This document shows positions 46,753 through 57,941 of a DNA stretch of 64,000 nt, piece by piece; within the stretch, counting starts at the first letter, position 1; each line of letters starts with the position of its first letter. The stretch comes from Hysterangium stoloniferum (Eukaryota; Basidiomycota; Agaricomycetes; Hysterangiales; Hysterangiaceae), in contig WHVD01000039.1 of assembly GCA_015178975.1 (NCBI GenBank), positions 124,001 to 188,000 of the forward strand, given 5' to 3'. The notes under the pieces are model-generated. The model did no database searches, was not told the origin of the DNA, and saw nothing but the letters and a program-made list of their open reading frames with translations. The position numbers and the translations under genes are program-made.

Positions 46753-47179
46753 CTCAGAGTAGACATAGCTAATAGCTATTAGAGACAGCTGAGATGATAC
46801 CCCAATCACAACTTGCAGGACACTTAAGATAATGTTTTGGGTAAGTCATGGTTATGGGATAAAAAGTGTCTGGTCTATTCACTGTGCCCATTAGTGTACA
46901 TGAGACAATAGTAAGTGTGTGCTCACAAGAGCCCTATGTAACCACAGGTGTACATAGATCTTTGAACTAATGTAAGTGCATGTAATTGGAAAATTACTTA
47001 AGCAAAAAATAGTAGAAAAATGAGTGAAAAGTATAAAGAGTATAATATGGTTGAATGGTTACATTCCCCAGAGAGGGGTACCTCTCACATTTATGGACAA
47101 TGGAAAATTGGACAAAGAAAGATTATGAACAAAAGAGTGTGAGACACAAAAGTGGAATAGTGTATGGTCAGTATCTGCA
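46753..47179. other. Flank of Copia element C 3' LTR, no gene
   Basis: AT-rich sequence; its right part (about 47090-47179) is the mirror of the truncated Copia C 3' LTR tail at 55243-55332. Confidence 0.45.
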
Positions 47180-47183
47180 ACAT

Positions 47184-48634
47184 TGTTAAGTTCTGAAACA
47201 AGGATACATTCTGAAGAAGTCCTGTGGATTCTCCAGTAATTATTCTGAACACATCTTCTGGGAATGTCCCACAGAGTCCCCAGGTAATAAGTCCAGGGAG
47301 TTTCCAGGGATATTAGTACAAGGAGTGTATCAGAATAATTACCAGAGGGTACTGCTGAGATGGACTTAGCTTCAGCTTATGTGCTGCACCCCTGTTGTTA
47401 AGTTCTGAAACAAAGGATAAGTTCTGAGGATCTCCGGTGCCACGGAGTATTTCCAGTAATTATTCTGAACACATTTCCAGGAATGTCCCACAGAGTCCCT
47501 GGGTAATAAGTCTGGGGAGTTTTCCAAGGATATTAGTACAAGGCAGTGTATCAGAATAATTACCAGAAGGTACTATTGCTGCTGAGGTGGACTTGGCTTC
47601 AGCTTATGTGCTGCACCCTCATACACTCATTTGGGTGTCCATATTTTGAGCTGAAAGAATGCATACAAGGAAGCTGTAGATTCCAGAGTTCCCATGGAGT
47701 TCCAGGAATCGAGTGTGCAGACAGACAAGAGGACTAGAGACTGGATTAGGACATATTCAAGGTGTAACTAGTTCGAGAGTGTAACTTGTTCGAGATTGAA
47801 ACTGGATTCTAAGTACATGAATATAGGAGAGTTATATAGACTGTGAAATGTAATAATACCAAATCTGGTATTAATGAGGGGCAGAACTATTAAACATTAA
47901 ACGAAACAAGTAAATACTAAACTGGGAATTCAGGATGGGATGGAATGGAAGTGGAGAATGAATCATGACAGGTTATTAGACCATAATGGGAATGGGGCTC
48001 TGTTAGAGGGGTTCTCAGGAGTCCAGACGGGGGTCCAGTGACTGGTCTGTGAGATACAGAGTGTCAGGTGTATATAGGGTGGAGTCTGGAGTCTGGCAGG
48101 TTTTCCAATGACTGGTGTATGAGACACAGAGACAGACCATAATAGGAGTGGGGTTCTATGCTCTGTTAGAGGGGTTCTGGGAGTCTGGTCAGACTCCGGT
48201 GATGGGTGCAGAGGTGCAGAGAGTCAGGTATAAACAGGTTGATGTGTGGGTCTGGTGGAGTCCAAGGACTGGTGCATGAGACACAGTGTCAGATATAGAC
48301 AGGTTGATGTGCAGGTCCAGCAGAGTCCAACAACTGGTGCATATAGGGTGATGTGTGGGTCCCAGGAGTCCAGTCAGAGTCCGGTTCAGGAGATGACCAA
48401 GAACATGTAAAGAAGTCAAATGTAAAAGGGCAGAGTCTGATGGATTCTGGGTCATAACAGAAGGTGTCTAGTTGAGGGCAGACTGACAGAATGGGATATG
48501 AGTCAAAGGGTACTTGAGGGATGAGGGTCAGGTTCTGGTGGATTCTGGATCTTGATACTGGTCCAGAAGGTGGTTAAGAACCTAACATAATATCCAGAGA
48601 TACTCTGTGGAGTTCCCAGGAATGGGTCTTGACA
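47184..48634 (-). mobile_element. LTR family D insertion (left-arm copy)
   Basis: Mirror of 53788-55238: a 1.45-kb LTR-like unit inserted in the Copia C 3' LTR with target repeat AACAT on this strand. See the right-arm entry. Confidence 0.8.
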
Positions 48635-49165
48635 AACATGTTCTATTGTCACTTGGTGTTAATCTCTGGATATGTCACAGGTAATGAGCCTGTGTAAGCC
48701 CCAGATCACAACACTCCTCCTGGCTGAGCAGGCTTCTGTGTTTCACATAATCCAAGAGTAAGACATTGTTGTTCATGTGCTGTGTACAAGAGCTGTTTTG
48801 TCAACATATCTGCAAGGTTGTTTACTGAAGCAACATGTTGTACTTCAGTATTGCCCTCTTCTACTTGTTCACATATGTAGTGGTATTGAATGTCTATGTG
48901 TTTGACCCTAGAATTATGTTTTGCATTTTTCATCAGTGATACTGCTCCTGCATTGTCATTCCATAATATGGCAGGTTTGGTTGAGGGTACCTGACCTCAT
49001 TCATTGCCAAGTGCATCTAAAGGATCTATTTCATGGCTTGGGTTAAAGCCCTATACTCCACTTCTGTAGAGTTGAGAGAGCAACAGTGGGCTGGTATTAA
49101 GTACCCCAGGCTATCAGTCCTCCTGCTTGAAGAAATATATGCCCTGAGCATGACCATCAGTTATC
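48635..49165 (-). pseudogene. Copia element C RNase H end and 3' LTR start (left-arm copy)
   Basis: Mirror of 53257-53787: minus-strand coding for the RNase H C-terminus (HIDIQYHYICEQVEEGN, LADMLTKQLLYT) ending PGGVL, followed by the LTR start. Confidence 0.85.
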
Positions 49166-49167
49166 TA

Positions 49168-49680
49168 CAGTGACTCACAAAATTGTCCCAATGTTTTACA
49201 CTTTTTGATTGTTTGATGAATAACTTGAGAGCATCAACAGATATAAACAAAGTGTTGGTGTATCAAACATAGTGTTTGATCATGGTTATACCACAAAAAA
49301 GAATCATGTAATTCCCATCAATATTCATTGAGATATATGCAATTTAGTATGATAACTCATTGGGACAATTTTGTGAGTGTATATTAAAAATATAGTAATT
49401 GTAATTCTAGTACTTGGTATGACCTCCCTTGGCCTTAATAACTGCTTCTAGTCTTCTAGGCATACTTTCAATTAAATTCCAACACACCTCTGGTGGAATA
49501 TTAGTCCACACTTCCACCACTCTCTCCCATATCCCCCGAACTCCCTTGGGGACTGTTGGATATTTGGATAGCTCTCTCTTGAGGTGAGCCCATTGATGTT
49601 CAATAGGGCTAATGTCTGGAGATTTTGCAGGCCAGTCTAGGAGAGTGATATTGTTGTCCTCCATCCACTTCTTGGCCTTT
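49168..49680 (-). pseudogene. Tc1 3' half (left-arm copy)
   Basis: Mirror of 52742-53254: transposase C-terminus (49407-49680, with SPDISPIEHQW) and the 213-bp terminal repeat. There is no 5' half next to it on this side, since an LTR follows. This shows it to be a duplicate of the right flank. Confidence 0.9.
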
Positions 49681-50409
49681 TGTTATGACCATGTCACAAC
49701 CTGATGGTCCCCGAGGCTATCACTGCCTATCGATGTTTCAAGTTATCGCTCAAGTCATTGCATCAGAAACCATCAGTCTCCCAATGCTGATGAATGCGGT
49801 CATGGTGATCAAACTCCATTTACACCCCCATCAAAATATACTCATACTATCTGGTTATACTCTGATATGTCCCCTTTTATTATGATGATCTGTTCTACTC
49901 TATGTTTCACCTATGCCTATATATACTTGTAACCCTCGGACTATTTCCTTTTGTAATCTGGCTCTCGGTTATTCACGGCCTCCAAACTAATCGTAACCTT
50001 CCCATTCCTAGTCACATTTATTTGTCAATAATGTTTTCCACTCTTCCCTTAGTTAGTATTTTCTAGATGCTGAATACTTGTATATGAACCTGTAGTTACT
50101 AGGCAATCAGAATATTGACTCAGAACACCCTCTTACATCTCTAGAAGTCCTATACTAAGTATCCTGCTCTCTGCCTTTGCATGCACTTGCCCAATCTCAG
50201 TTCCCGACCCCTTGGACTGACACTTGACTTATCCTTTGGTCCGGATCAGTAACTCACCGAGAGGTACTCGTTAGGACTAGTCTTTGCCCATCTGAAATTT
50301 AAGGACACCTGATGGACAACTGCGAGGGCGCAGCACATAAGCTGAAGCCAAGTCCTTCCGATCGGTCCCGGTCAGTCCACCGACATTAGTCAGTTTCTAG
50401 TTCTTAACA
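49681..50409 (+). repeat. Chimeric family-A LTR at the inner edge of the left arm
   Basis: It runs TGTTATGACCATGTC...GTTCTTAACA. Bases 49681-50304 are identical as read to the inverse of 52118-52741, but 50305-50409 differ at many sites from the matching part of 52013-52117. The right end is followed by GGAAC, which pairs with GGTAC before 32145. The left end has no target repeat (CCTTT versus GGAAC). It therefore looks like the 3' LTR of element B on the right and the 5' LTR of element A on the left. Confidence 0.85.
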
Positions 50410-51976
50410 GGAACCATTGAAGAGTCGGAGTGGAATCGGATCTATTGATAGGTTTTTAACTGATTTTTTTTGGGAAAAACTTATATCTATAAAACAATGG
50501 GTTGAACCTCAATCTACAAGAGTTTGAAAAGTAAGACTCCCAAGGGGTTCTGAAGTAAGATTTATGAACAAAGAATTGGGATCATACAGGGCAGATGCGT
50601 TAAGATGAGAATTTTCTGGTGTGCAGGGAGATTCAATGCAACTCTCCAACTGCATGGAATCCAGAGAGTTGCTTAATCTTTTTTTGACTCAGCAGCCGGC
50701 TTAGCCGGTTGTGAAGTCATGGCCGTATTGGCCAATTGAGCTTTTGTGGTCTTCAGGCATGTGGTGACTCGGTGTCCAGGATCTGTGCACAACAAACAAA
50801 GATTGTTGTCCATTCAGCATTGCTTTTCCTGTGGTAGGAGCTTGCCATTGGAGCCAAGTTTGCCAGTTAGGTCATTGTCTTTGTCTTGAGACTTATTCAA
50901 CTGTTTGCCTTTGCCTTTTTTGTCATTAGAACCCTTGTTGTCAGACTTCTTATCGGAGTTCAAGTTGCCACTATTGTTAGTGTTTTGATTACCAGACTTG
51001 TTGGCATTCTTATTGTCTGATGATTTTTTTGTCTGATGGGTTTTTGCGACTGATTTCCAAATGTTGTTCCCAGTATCAGGCATCCGTGTTTTGGGCCTTT
51101 AGATGCATGAGGGGGAGAGTCTTCGGTTTGCCAGTCTCTCCTTTGGAAACTTTGTCTTTGAGGTGAGACAGGTGGCTGGAGTAAAACTGGTAATGGAGGG
51201 CCAAATTGCCCCAGTCACAACACGTGGCAAGGTTGTTGAACTGGACGATGTAGTCAGTGATGTGTTGGGTGTCTTTCATTTGAGATTAGAAAGCACAGTT
51301 TCGGCATCGCCAGTTTGGTCATAGGGACTGAAGTTTGTTTCCAGTTCCTCAACAAAGGCATCCCAATCGTGAAGCCAATCGGGATCTTCAGAGGTGAGGC
51401 TGGAGATTGTGGGTTCAAACCAGGCTGCTGCGGAATCCTTAAGGTATGAGAGTGTGAAATTTACCTTTTGGTCATCTGTTGTGAAAGCAGCCAGGTAATC
51501 CTGAAAGTTGAATCAATATTGCATAAGAAATGTCGGCAATTTCTTTGGGTTTGAATTGGTAAACAGTTTGGGTTTATTGACTTGGGTTTGCCCAGGTTCT
51601 TTTTCCTTGGTATTGTTTTTAAGGAAGTCATTAAGGGATCCTAGGGTACCTGAGAACAATTCCCATGTCTTGTTGGGGTCAAAATCCGGTTTTTGTTTTG
51701 TGGACTTCTTAGGACCACTAGCCTGAGGTATGGGTTGGTCGCCATCCTCAGGTTCAGGTCCCAGAGTTAATTGATTGTTAACCTCTCCAGGTGCTTTGGG
51801 TTCAGTTGCTTCAGTAACTTCTTCAGCATCACCAGTAATTTTCACAAAGCGGGATTCTTCAGAGGTTTCTGGTTGTGGGTTCTCAGAGTAGCTCAGGCTG
51901 TATACAGGAATGGGACTTGAGAGTGGAAGATTCTGCTTCACCACTTGGCTTGGCATCTTTTTTCCTCGGAGGCATG
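50410..51976 (-). pseudogene. Gypsy element A gag and start of protease
   Basis: On the minus strand, MPPRKKDAK starts at 51976 (the main frame continues from 51956). A long Pro/Glu-rich N-terminus follows, then the retrotransposon Gag core (DDQKVNFTLSYLKDSAAAWF near 51440). A Lys/Asn-rich stretch and the zinc knuckle CLLCTDPGHRVTTC (CX2CX4HX4C, about 50800-50760) come next. Gag ends at TAA 50673-50675. In another frame the protease start follows, FQTLVD, TGA, GSTHCFID (about 50550), a D(S/T)G site with TGA in place of the middle residue. Coding is cut at 50410 by element B. Confidence 0.85.
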
Positions 51977-52012
51977 ATTAATGGAAAGTGCGAGTGTGAA
52001 ATCAGAATATAC

Positions 52013-52741
52013 TGTTAAGAACTGAGAACTGACTAATGTCGGTAGGCTGACCGGGACCGATCGGAAGGACTTGGCTTCAGCTTATATGCTGCACCCTTGC
52101 AAATATCCATCAGGTGCCCTTAAATTTCAGATGGGCAAAGACTAGTCCTAACGAGTACCTCTCGGTGAGTTACTGATCCGGACCAAAGGATAAGTCAAGT
52201 GTCAGTCCAAGGGGTCGGGAACTGAGATTGGGCAAGTGCATGCAAAGGCAGAGAGCAGGATACTTAGTATAGGACTTCTAGAGATGTAAGAGGGTGTTCT
52301 GAGTCAATATTCTGATTGCCTAGTAACTACAGGTTCATATACAAGTATTCAGCATCTAGAAAATACTAACTAAGGGAAGAGTGGAAAACATTATTGACAA
52401 ATAAATGTGACTAGGAATGGGAAGGTTACGATTAGTTTGGAGGCCGTGAATAACCGAGAGCCAGATTACAAAAGGAAATAGTCCGAGGGTTACAAGTATA
52501 TATAGGCATAGGTGAAACATAGAGTAGAACAGATCATCATAATAAAAGGGGACATATCAGAGTATAACCAGATAGTATGAGTATATTTTGATGGGGGTGT
52601 AAATGGAGTTTGATCACCATGACCGCATTCATCAGCATTGGGAGACTGATGGTTTCTGATGCAATGACTTGAGCGATAACTTGAAACATCGATAGGCAGT
52701 GATAGCCTCGGGGACCATCAGGTTGTGACATGGTCATAACA
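52013..52741 (-). repeat. Gypsy element A, 5' LTR
   Basis: Plus strand TGTTAAGAACTGAG...GGTCATAACA. Gag begins about 40 bp inside it on the minus strand. The Tc1 transposase resumes at 52742. From 52118 rightwards it is part of the giant inverted repeat; 52013-52117 is not. Confidence 0.88.
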
Positions 52742-53254
52742 AAAGGCCAAGAAGTGGATGGAGGACAACAATATCACTCTCCTAGACTGGCCTGCAAAAT
52801 CTCCAGACATTAGCCCTATTGAACATCAATGGGCTCACCTCAAGAGAGAGCTATCCAAATATCCAACAGTCCCCAAGGGAGTTCGGGGGATATGGGAGAG
52901 AGTGGTGGAAGTGTGGACTAATATTCCACCAGAGGTGTGTTGGAATTTAATTGAAAGTATGCCTAGAAGACTAGAAGCAGTTATTAAGGCCAAGGGAGGT
53001 CATACCAAGTACTAGAATTACAATTACTATATTTTTAATATACACTCACAAAATTGTCCCAATGAGTTATCATACTAAATTGCATATATCTCAATGAATA
53101 TTGATGGGAATTACATGATTCTTTTTTGTGGTATAACCATGATCAAACACTATGTTTGATACACCAACACTTTGTTTATATCTGTTGATGCTCTCAAGTT
53201 ATTCATCAAACAATCAAAAAGTGTAAAACATTGGGACAATTTTGTGAGTCACTG
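52742..53254 (+). pseudogene. Tc1 transposase C-terminus and right terminal repeat
   Basis: AKKWMEDNNITLLDWPAKSP continues FQQDNDPKHISKK from 27253. SPDISPIEHQW carries the catalytic Glu, 34 residues after the Asp of QQDND. It ends KGGHTKY at 53015, the usual Tc1 C-terminus. The terminal repeat spans 53043-53254 and is followed by TA. Confidence 0.9.
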
Positions 53255-53256
53255 TA

Positions 53257-53787
53257 GATAACTGATGGTCATGCTCAGGGCATATATTTCTTCAAGCAGG
53301 AGGACTGATAGCCTGGGGTACTTAATACCAGCCCACTGTTGCTCTCTCAACTCTACAGAAGTGGAGTATAGGGCTTTAACCCAAGCCATGAAATAGATCC
53401 TTTAGATGCACTTGGCAATGAATGAGGTCAGGTACCCTCAACCAAACCTGCCATATTATGGAATGACAATGCAGGAGCAGTATCACTGATGAAAAATGCA
53501 AAACATAATTCTAGGGTCAAACACATAGACATTCAATACCACTACATATGTGAACAAGTAGAAGAGGGCAATACTGAAGTACAACATGTTGCTTCAGTAA
53601 ACAACCTTGCAGATATGTTGACAAAACAGCTCTTGTACACAGCACATGAACAACAATGTCTTACTCTTGGATTATGTGAAACACAGAAGCCTGCTCAGCC
53701 AGGAGGAGTGTTGTGATCTGGGGCTTACACAGGCTCATTACCTGTGACATATCCAGAGATTAACACCAAGTGACAATAGAACATGTT
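53257..53787 (+). pseudogene. Copia element C RNase H end and start of 3' LTR
   Basis: RNase H resumes after the Tc1 insertion (DGHAQGIYFF, AWGT, QPTVALS, TEVEYRALTQA, KHIDIQYHYICEQVEEGN) and ends PGGVL at about 53716. The 3' LTR begins at 53709 (TGTTGTGATCTGGGG) and is interrupted at 53788 by a family-D unit. Confidence 0.87.
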
Positions 53788-55238
53788 TGTCAAGACCCAT
53801 TCCTGGGAACTCCACAGAGTATCTCTGGATATTATGTTAGGTTCTTAACCACCTTCTGGACCAGTATCAAGATCCAGAATCCACCAGAACCTGACCCTCA
53901 TCCCTCAAGTACCCTTTGACTCATATCCCATTCTGTCAGTCTGCCCTCAACTAGACACCTTCTGTTATGACCCAGAATCCATCAGACTCTGCCCTTTTAC
54001 ATTTGACTTCTTTACATGTTCTTGGTCATCTCCTGAACCGGACTCTGACTGGACTCCTGGGACCCACACATCACCCTATATGCACCAGTTGTTGGACTCT
54101 GCTGGACCTGCACATCAACCTGTCTATATCTGACACTGTGTCTCATGCACCAGTCCTTGGACTCCACCAGACCCACACATCAACCTGTTTATACCTGACT
54201 CTCTGCACCTCTGCACCCATCACCGGAGTCTGACCAGACTCCCAGAACCCCTCTAACAGAGCATAGAACCCCACTCCTATTATGGTCTGTCTCTGTGTCT
54301 CATACACCAGTCATTGGAAAACCTGCCAGACTCCAGACTCCACCCTATATACACCTGACACTCTGTATCTCACAGACCAGTCACTGGACCCCCGTCTGGA
54401 CTCCTGAGAACCCCTCTAACAGAGCCCCATTCCCATTATGGTCTAATAACCTGTCATGATTCATTCTCCACTTCCATTCCATCCCATCCTGAATTCCCAG
54501 TTTAGTATTTACTTGTTTCGTTTAATGTTTAATAGTTCTGCCCCTCATTAATACCAGATTTGGTATTATTACATTTCACAGTCTATATAACTCTCCTATA
54601 TTCATGTACTTAGAATCCAGTTTCAATCTCGAACAAGTTACACTCTCGAACTAGTTACACCTTGAATATGTCCTAATCCAGTCTCTAGTCCTCTTGTCTG
54701 TCTGCACACTCGATTCCTGGAACTCCATGGGAACTCTGGAATCTACAGCTTCCTTGTATGCATTCTTTCAGCTCAAAATATGGACACCCAAATGAGTGTA
54801 TGAGGGTGCAGCACATAAGCTGAAGCCAAGTCCACCTCAGCAGCAATAGTACCTTCTGGTAATTATTCTGATACACTGCCTTGTACTAATATCCTTGGAA
54901 AACTCCCCAGACTTATTACCCAGGGACTCTGTGGGACATTCCTGGAAATGTGTTCAGAATAATTACTGGAAATACTCCGTGGCACCGGAGATCCTCAGAA
55001 CTTATCCTTTGTTTCAGAACTTAACAACAGGGGTGCAGCACATAAGCTGAAGCTAAGTCCATCTCAGCAGTACCCTCTGGTAATTATTCTGATACACTCC
55101 TTGTACTAATATCCCTGGAAACTCCCTGGACTTATTACCTGGGGACTCTGTGGGACATTCCCAGAAGATGTGTTCAGAATAATTACTGGAGAATCCACAG
55201 GACTTCTTCAGAATGTATCCTTGTTTCAGAACTTAACA
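53788..55238 (+). mobile_element. LTR family D insertion with internal tandem duplication
   Basis: TGTCAAGACCC...CAGAACTTAACA, 1,451 bp, flanked by target repeat ATGTT (53783-53787, 55239-55243). The last about 215 bp occur twice in tandem (about 54807-55028 and 55029-55238), both with the U5 motif GCAGCACATAAGCTGAAGC. A second LTR-like start TGTTATGACCCAG lies at about 53963. It may be a solo LTR with duplicated parts; no coding was found. Confidence 0.8.
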
Positions 55239-55332
55239 ATGTTGCAGATACTGACCATACACTATTCCACTTTTGTGTCTCACACTCTTTTGTTCATAAT
55301 CTTTCTTTGTCCAATTTTCCATTGTCCATAAA
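55239..55332 (+). repeat. Copia element C 3' LTR, truncated end
   Basis: GTTGCAGATACTGACCATAC... matches 20455-20545 of the 5' LTR, then the match ends near 55332. The remaining LTR and any target repeat are lost. Confidence 0.7.
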
Positions 55333-55674
55333 TGTGAGAGGTACCCCTCTCTGGGGAATGTAACCATTCAACCATATTATACTCTTTATACTTTTCACTC
55401 ATTTTTCTACTATTTTTTGCTTAAGTAATTTTCCAATTACATGCACTTACATTAGTTCAAAGATCTATGTACACCTGTGGTTACATAGGGCTCTTGTGAG
55501 CACACACTTACTATTGTCTCATGTACACTAATGGGCACAGTGAATAGACCAGACACTTTTTATCCCATAACCATGACTTACCCAAAACATTATCTTAAGT
55601 GTCCTGCAAGTTGTGATTGGGGTATCATCTCAGCTGTCTCTAATAGCTATTAGCTATGTCTACTCTGAGCTTTG

Positions 55675-56018
55675 TGTTAAAAATCAAGACCCTAAAACAT
55701 CTCAGTCTCGTATAAGAAGTATAACAGACTGGGTTAAGTACCTAAAACATCTATAAAATACATGAATAAAGCATACCATGTATACTAAAAGAAAGCTTAC
55801 CTCAGTCTCGTATAAGAAGTATAACGGACTGAGGTAAAATAAACTATTATCTACTGCTTATATATCTTTGGTAGAACAATAAGATAGTTAGAACAATAAG
55901 CAGCAGAACAAAGAAAAAGGTGCAACAAAGGGAAGTTGGTCAAGTGATGTGATTCCTTTGTTGTCCTAAAAATAGATGTGGTCTTCGGAATCTGTTGTCT
56001 ATGATGTACATTCCAACA
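55675..56018 (-). mobile_element. Solo Copia-type LTR (right-arm copy)
   Basis: Mirror of 46404-46747; target repeat CTTTG on both sides in this orientation. Contains the two hairpin blocks at about 55705-55740 and 55800-55835. Confidence 0.9.
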
Positions 56019-56880
56019 CTTTGTACTTATCATCAAAGCCCAGAATTATATACTTGAACTTACTCATTGTGCCTACACCTCTTTATGCCTTCTTATTTCT
56101 TTCTTGCAAATCATTCTTACTTGACACCATTTCATTGGAGTCTTTCATCTGAATTGTACCATTAAGGTTGATTCCACTTATTGTCCTAATCGCCTCCAGC
56201 TCTGTGAGGTATCAGTATTATCTCATAAAATTCTCTTGTTTTTTCTTTGAATTAATTAGTACATATTTTTTCAAATTTATTGTATTTTTATTATATTTTT
56301 ATTGTGAAATATAAGGCCTAGTTCCTTTTAACTTCACATAATAATAGCATATAGCTCATATAATGCTATTATATCTTATTTAATTATTATATAATTTTTA
56401 ACTAATTATTTATCTTTTATTTACTTAGTTATTGCATTGCTTGCTCCTATGTGCACATTTTTGGTGTCATGTGACCTATTACTTAAGTCAACTTTGAGTC
56501 ACTGGCATTTGCTTCCATCCTGGATCTTGGCCTCTGAACCTTCAAGTTCAGGCTTAGATTGGAACCCTTGTCTCAGATATGGGAGTCATAGAATAAAAAA
56601 AAGGGGTAATAAATAGTTAAACATGATATCATTACTGAGTCAGTAATGATATCATAAAATAATTAAATAGTTAAATAATTAGTTATCAAAATGTATATAA
56701 GGAGGGCGAGAAATCCACAATAAAATAACTTATCACACACATATTTTACAGCACAGCTCAGAAGCTTACATACATATCTCATCATCCTAAGGACAATAAT
56801 AGCCTTAGTCTGATATACTAACTGCAAGCACCTACACTTGCAGAATCTAGAACTCTTTGTCAGCACTCTTGAACTTAGCT
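56019..56880. other. AT-rich DNA with 33-bp palindrome (right-arm copy), no gene
   Basis: Mirror of 45536-46398; the palindrome is at 56623-56655. Confidence 0.55.
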
Positions 56881-57244
56881 AATCATCTACATTGACTCAA
56901 AAAACCCTTCCAATGTTTGGTACTTCAGATGTATAACCTTGATAGCTCAGAGGATAAAATTTCAAAAATTTCAAAAATATTTGTGAATATGCTCTATCAT
57001 ATCTAGATTGTTGAAATACAATGCCATTACATAAGCTCCAAATATGGAAATACTACAAATATTTATATACAGGAGACTTATTGGAAGGGTTTTTGGCTGA
57101 CAGCCTTGATGACTATAAATGCTTATAGTCATGTGACCTTGTTGATTGTTTACCTCCAACTGGGTCCTATCAACAAAATCACATGATGTTACATGACCAC
57201 ATTATGCTGGAATATAAATACATGGCCTTTAGCAACTAGCAATG

Positions 57245-57787
57245 TGTTAAGTGCCATGTCAGGAACTTATTCCGGAACTATCGGAAAGTCACCAGGAAGT
57301 TGGGAACTATCGGATAGGGTCAGGACGTCGGCTTCAGCTTATGTGCTGCGCCTCTACACAAATGCTCAAGTCCTTAATTTCAGAAATGAAACTTATGATG
57401 GAAGATATGGATATTCAGAGTTCCGAAGAGTTCCGAATATTGAGGGTACAGAAAGACGGAAGAAGGAATAAGAAACTAAGTCGATATCAGATCTAAGGTA
57501 AAGTACAAATTCGTGGAAACTAATATAAGTCTACTCGTTATTGTACTACAAACTAAGACCATAATAAGATGGAAACGGAAGTGTTCTTAAAATGGAAATA
57601 CAATAAGACATATTAGGGAGACAATATTCTGAAACGGGAATACAACAAACAAACGAGTGAATACTTGTCAACGGACAAATTACCAAATGCGGAACAAGGG
57701 AAGAATGCGGATGGTACGGTAACTATGATGTTCCGTAGTCGGAGATCGGAAGTTGGATATTGAAACATCCGGGAACGGGTCGTAACA
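57245..57787 (-). mobile_element. Solo LTR, Gypsy family E (right-arm copy)
   Basis: 543 bp with target repeat CAATG on both sides in this orientation. It supplies the empty-site sequence for the MITE at 7213-7575. Confidence 0.93.
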
Positions 57788-57941
57788 CAATGCCCCAATT
57801 CCCAAAATGCGCACTCTGTCTCTTGTTAGCCAGAATCATATCCTCTCACTACTTGATGCTGGCCATACAGCTAGCCACATTGCAGCTTCTACTGGCCATG
57901 ACATTGGCACAGTCTCTAGACTTCACTCCAATTATCATTGT

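Larger units (their letters stand above)
38420..50304 (-). repeat. Giant inverted repeat, left arm
   Basis: Base i pairs with about 102422 minus i in the inner part and 102420 minus i in the outer part, so the arm mirrors 52118-64000. All features of the right arm recur in reverse. Differences seen by eye: T/C at 38447 and C/A at 38461, an A-run of 5 versus 4 (43098-43102), and a C-run of 4 versus 3 (44274-44277). The outer end lies beyond the window for the partner, so full length is unknown. Confidence 0.97.
27255..52741 (-). mobile_element. Gypsy element A (chromovirus), interrupted by Gypsy element B
   Basis: On the minus strand the order is 5' LTR (52741-52013), gag (about 51976-50673), start of protease (50650-50410), then after the inserted element B the protease end, RT, RNase H, integrase and chromodomain (32139-29253). 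An antisense gene (28172-29164), polypurine tract and 3' LTR (27999-27255) complete it. Tc1 transposase coding is interrupted on the left and resumes on the right, with a short A-rich repeat (AAAG) at the junctions. The protease reading joins across element B (LRLFNGS at 50410 to the DSSCSVVLGHNWL region near 32050), which fixes the pieces as one element. Confidence 0.8.
25409..53254 (+). mobile_element. Tc1/mariner element (DD34E) split by nested elements
   Basis: The ends CAGTGACTCACAAAATTGTC and their inverse are each flanked by TA (25407-25408, 53255-53256). The terminal inverted repeats are about 213 bp (25409-25622 and 53043-53254). The element interrupts the RNase H domain of Copia element C, whose coding resumes directly to the right. 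It now spans 27.8 kb because a solo LTR and a whole Gypsy element, itself interrupted, lie inside. Without these it would be about 1.8 kb. Confidence 0.85.

Noticed and set aside
49681..52741. The two central LTRs as the ends of one retrotransposon
   Set aside because: They are in opposite orientation and gag begins only from the right one; the left one belongs to another insertion.
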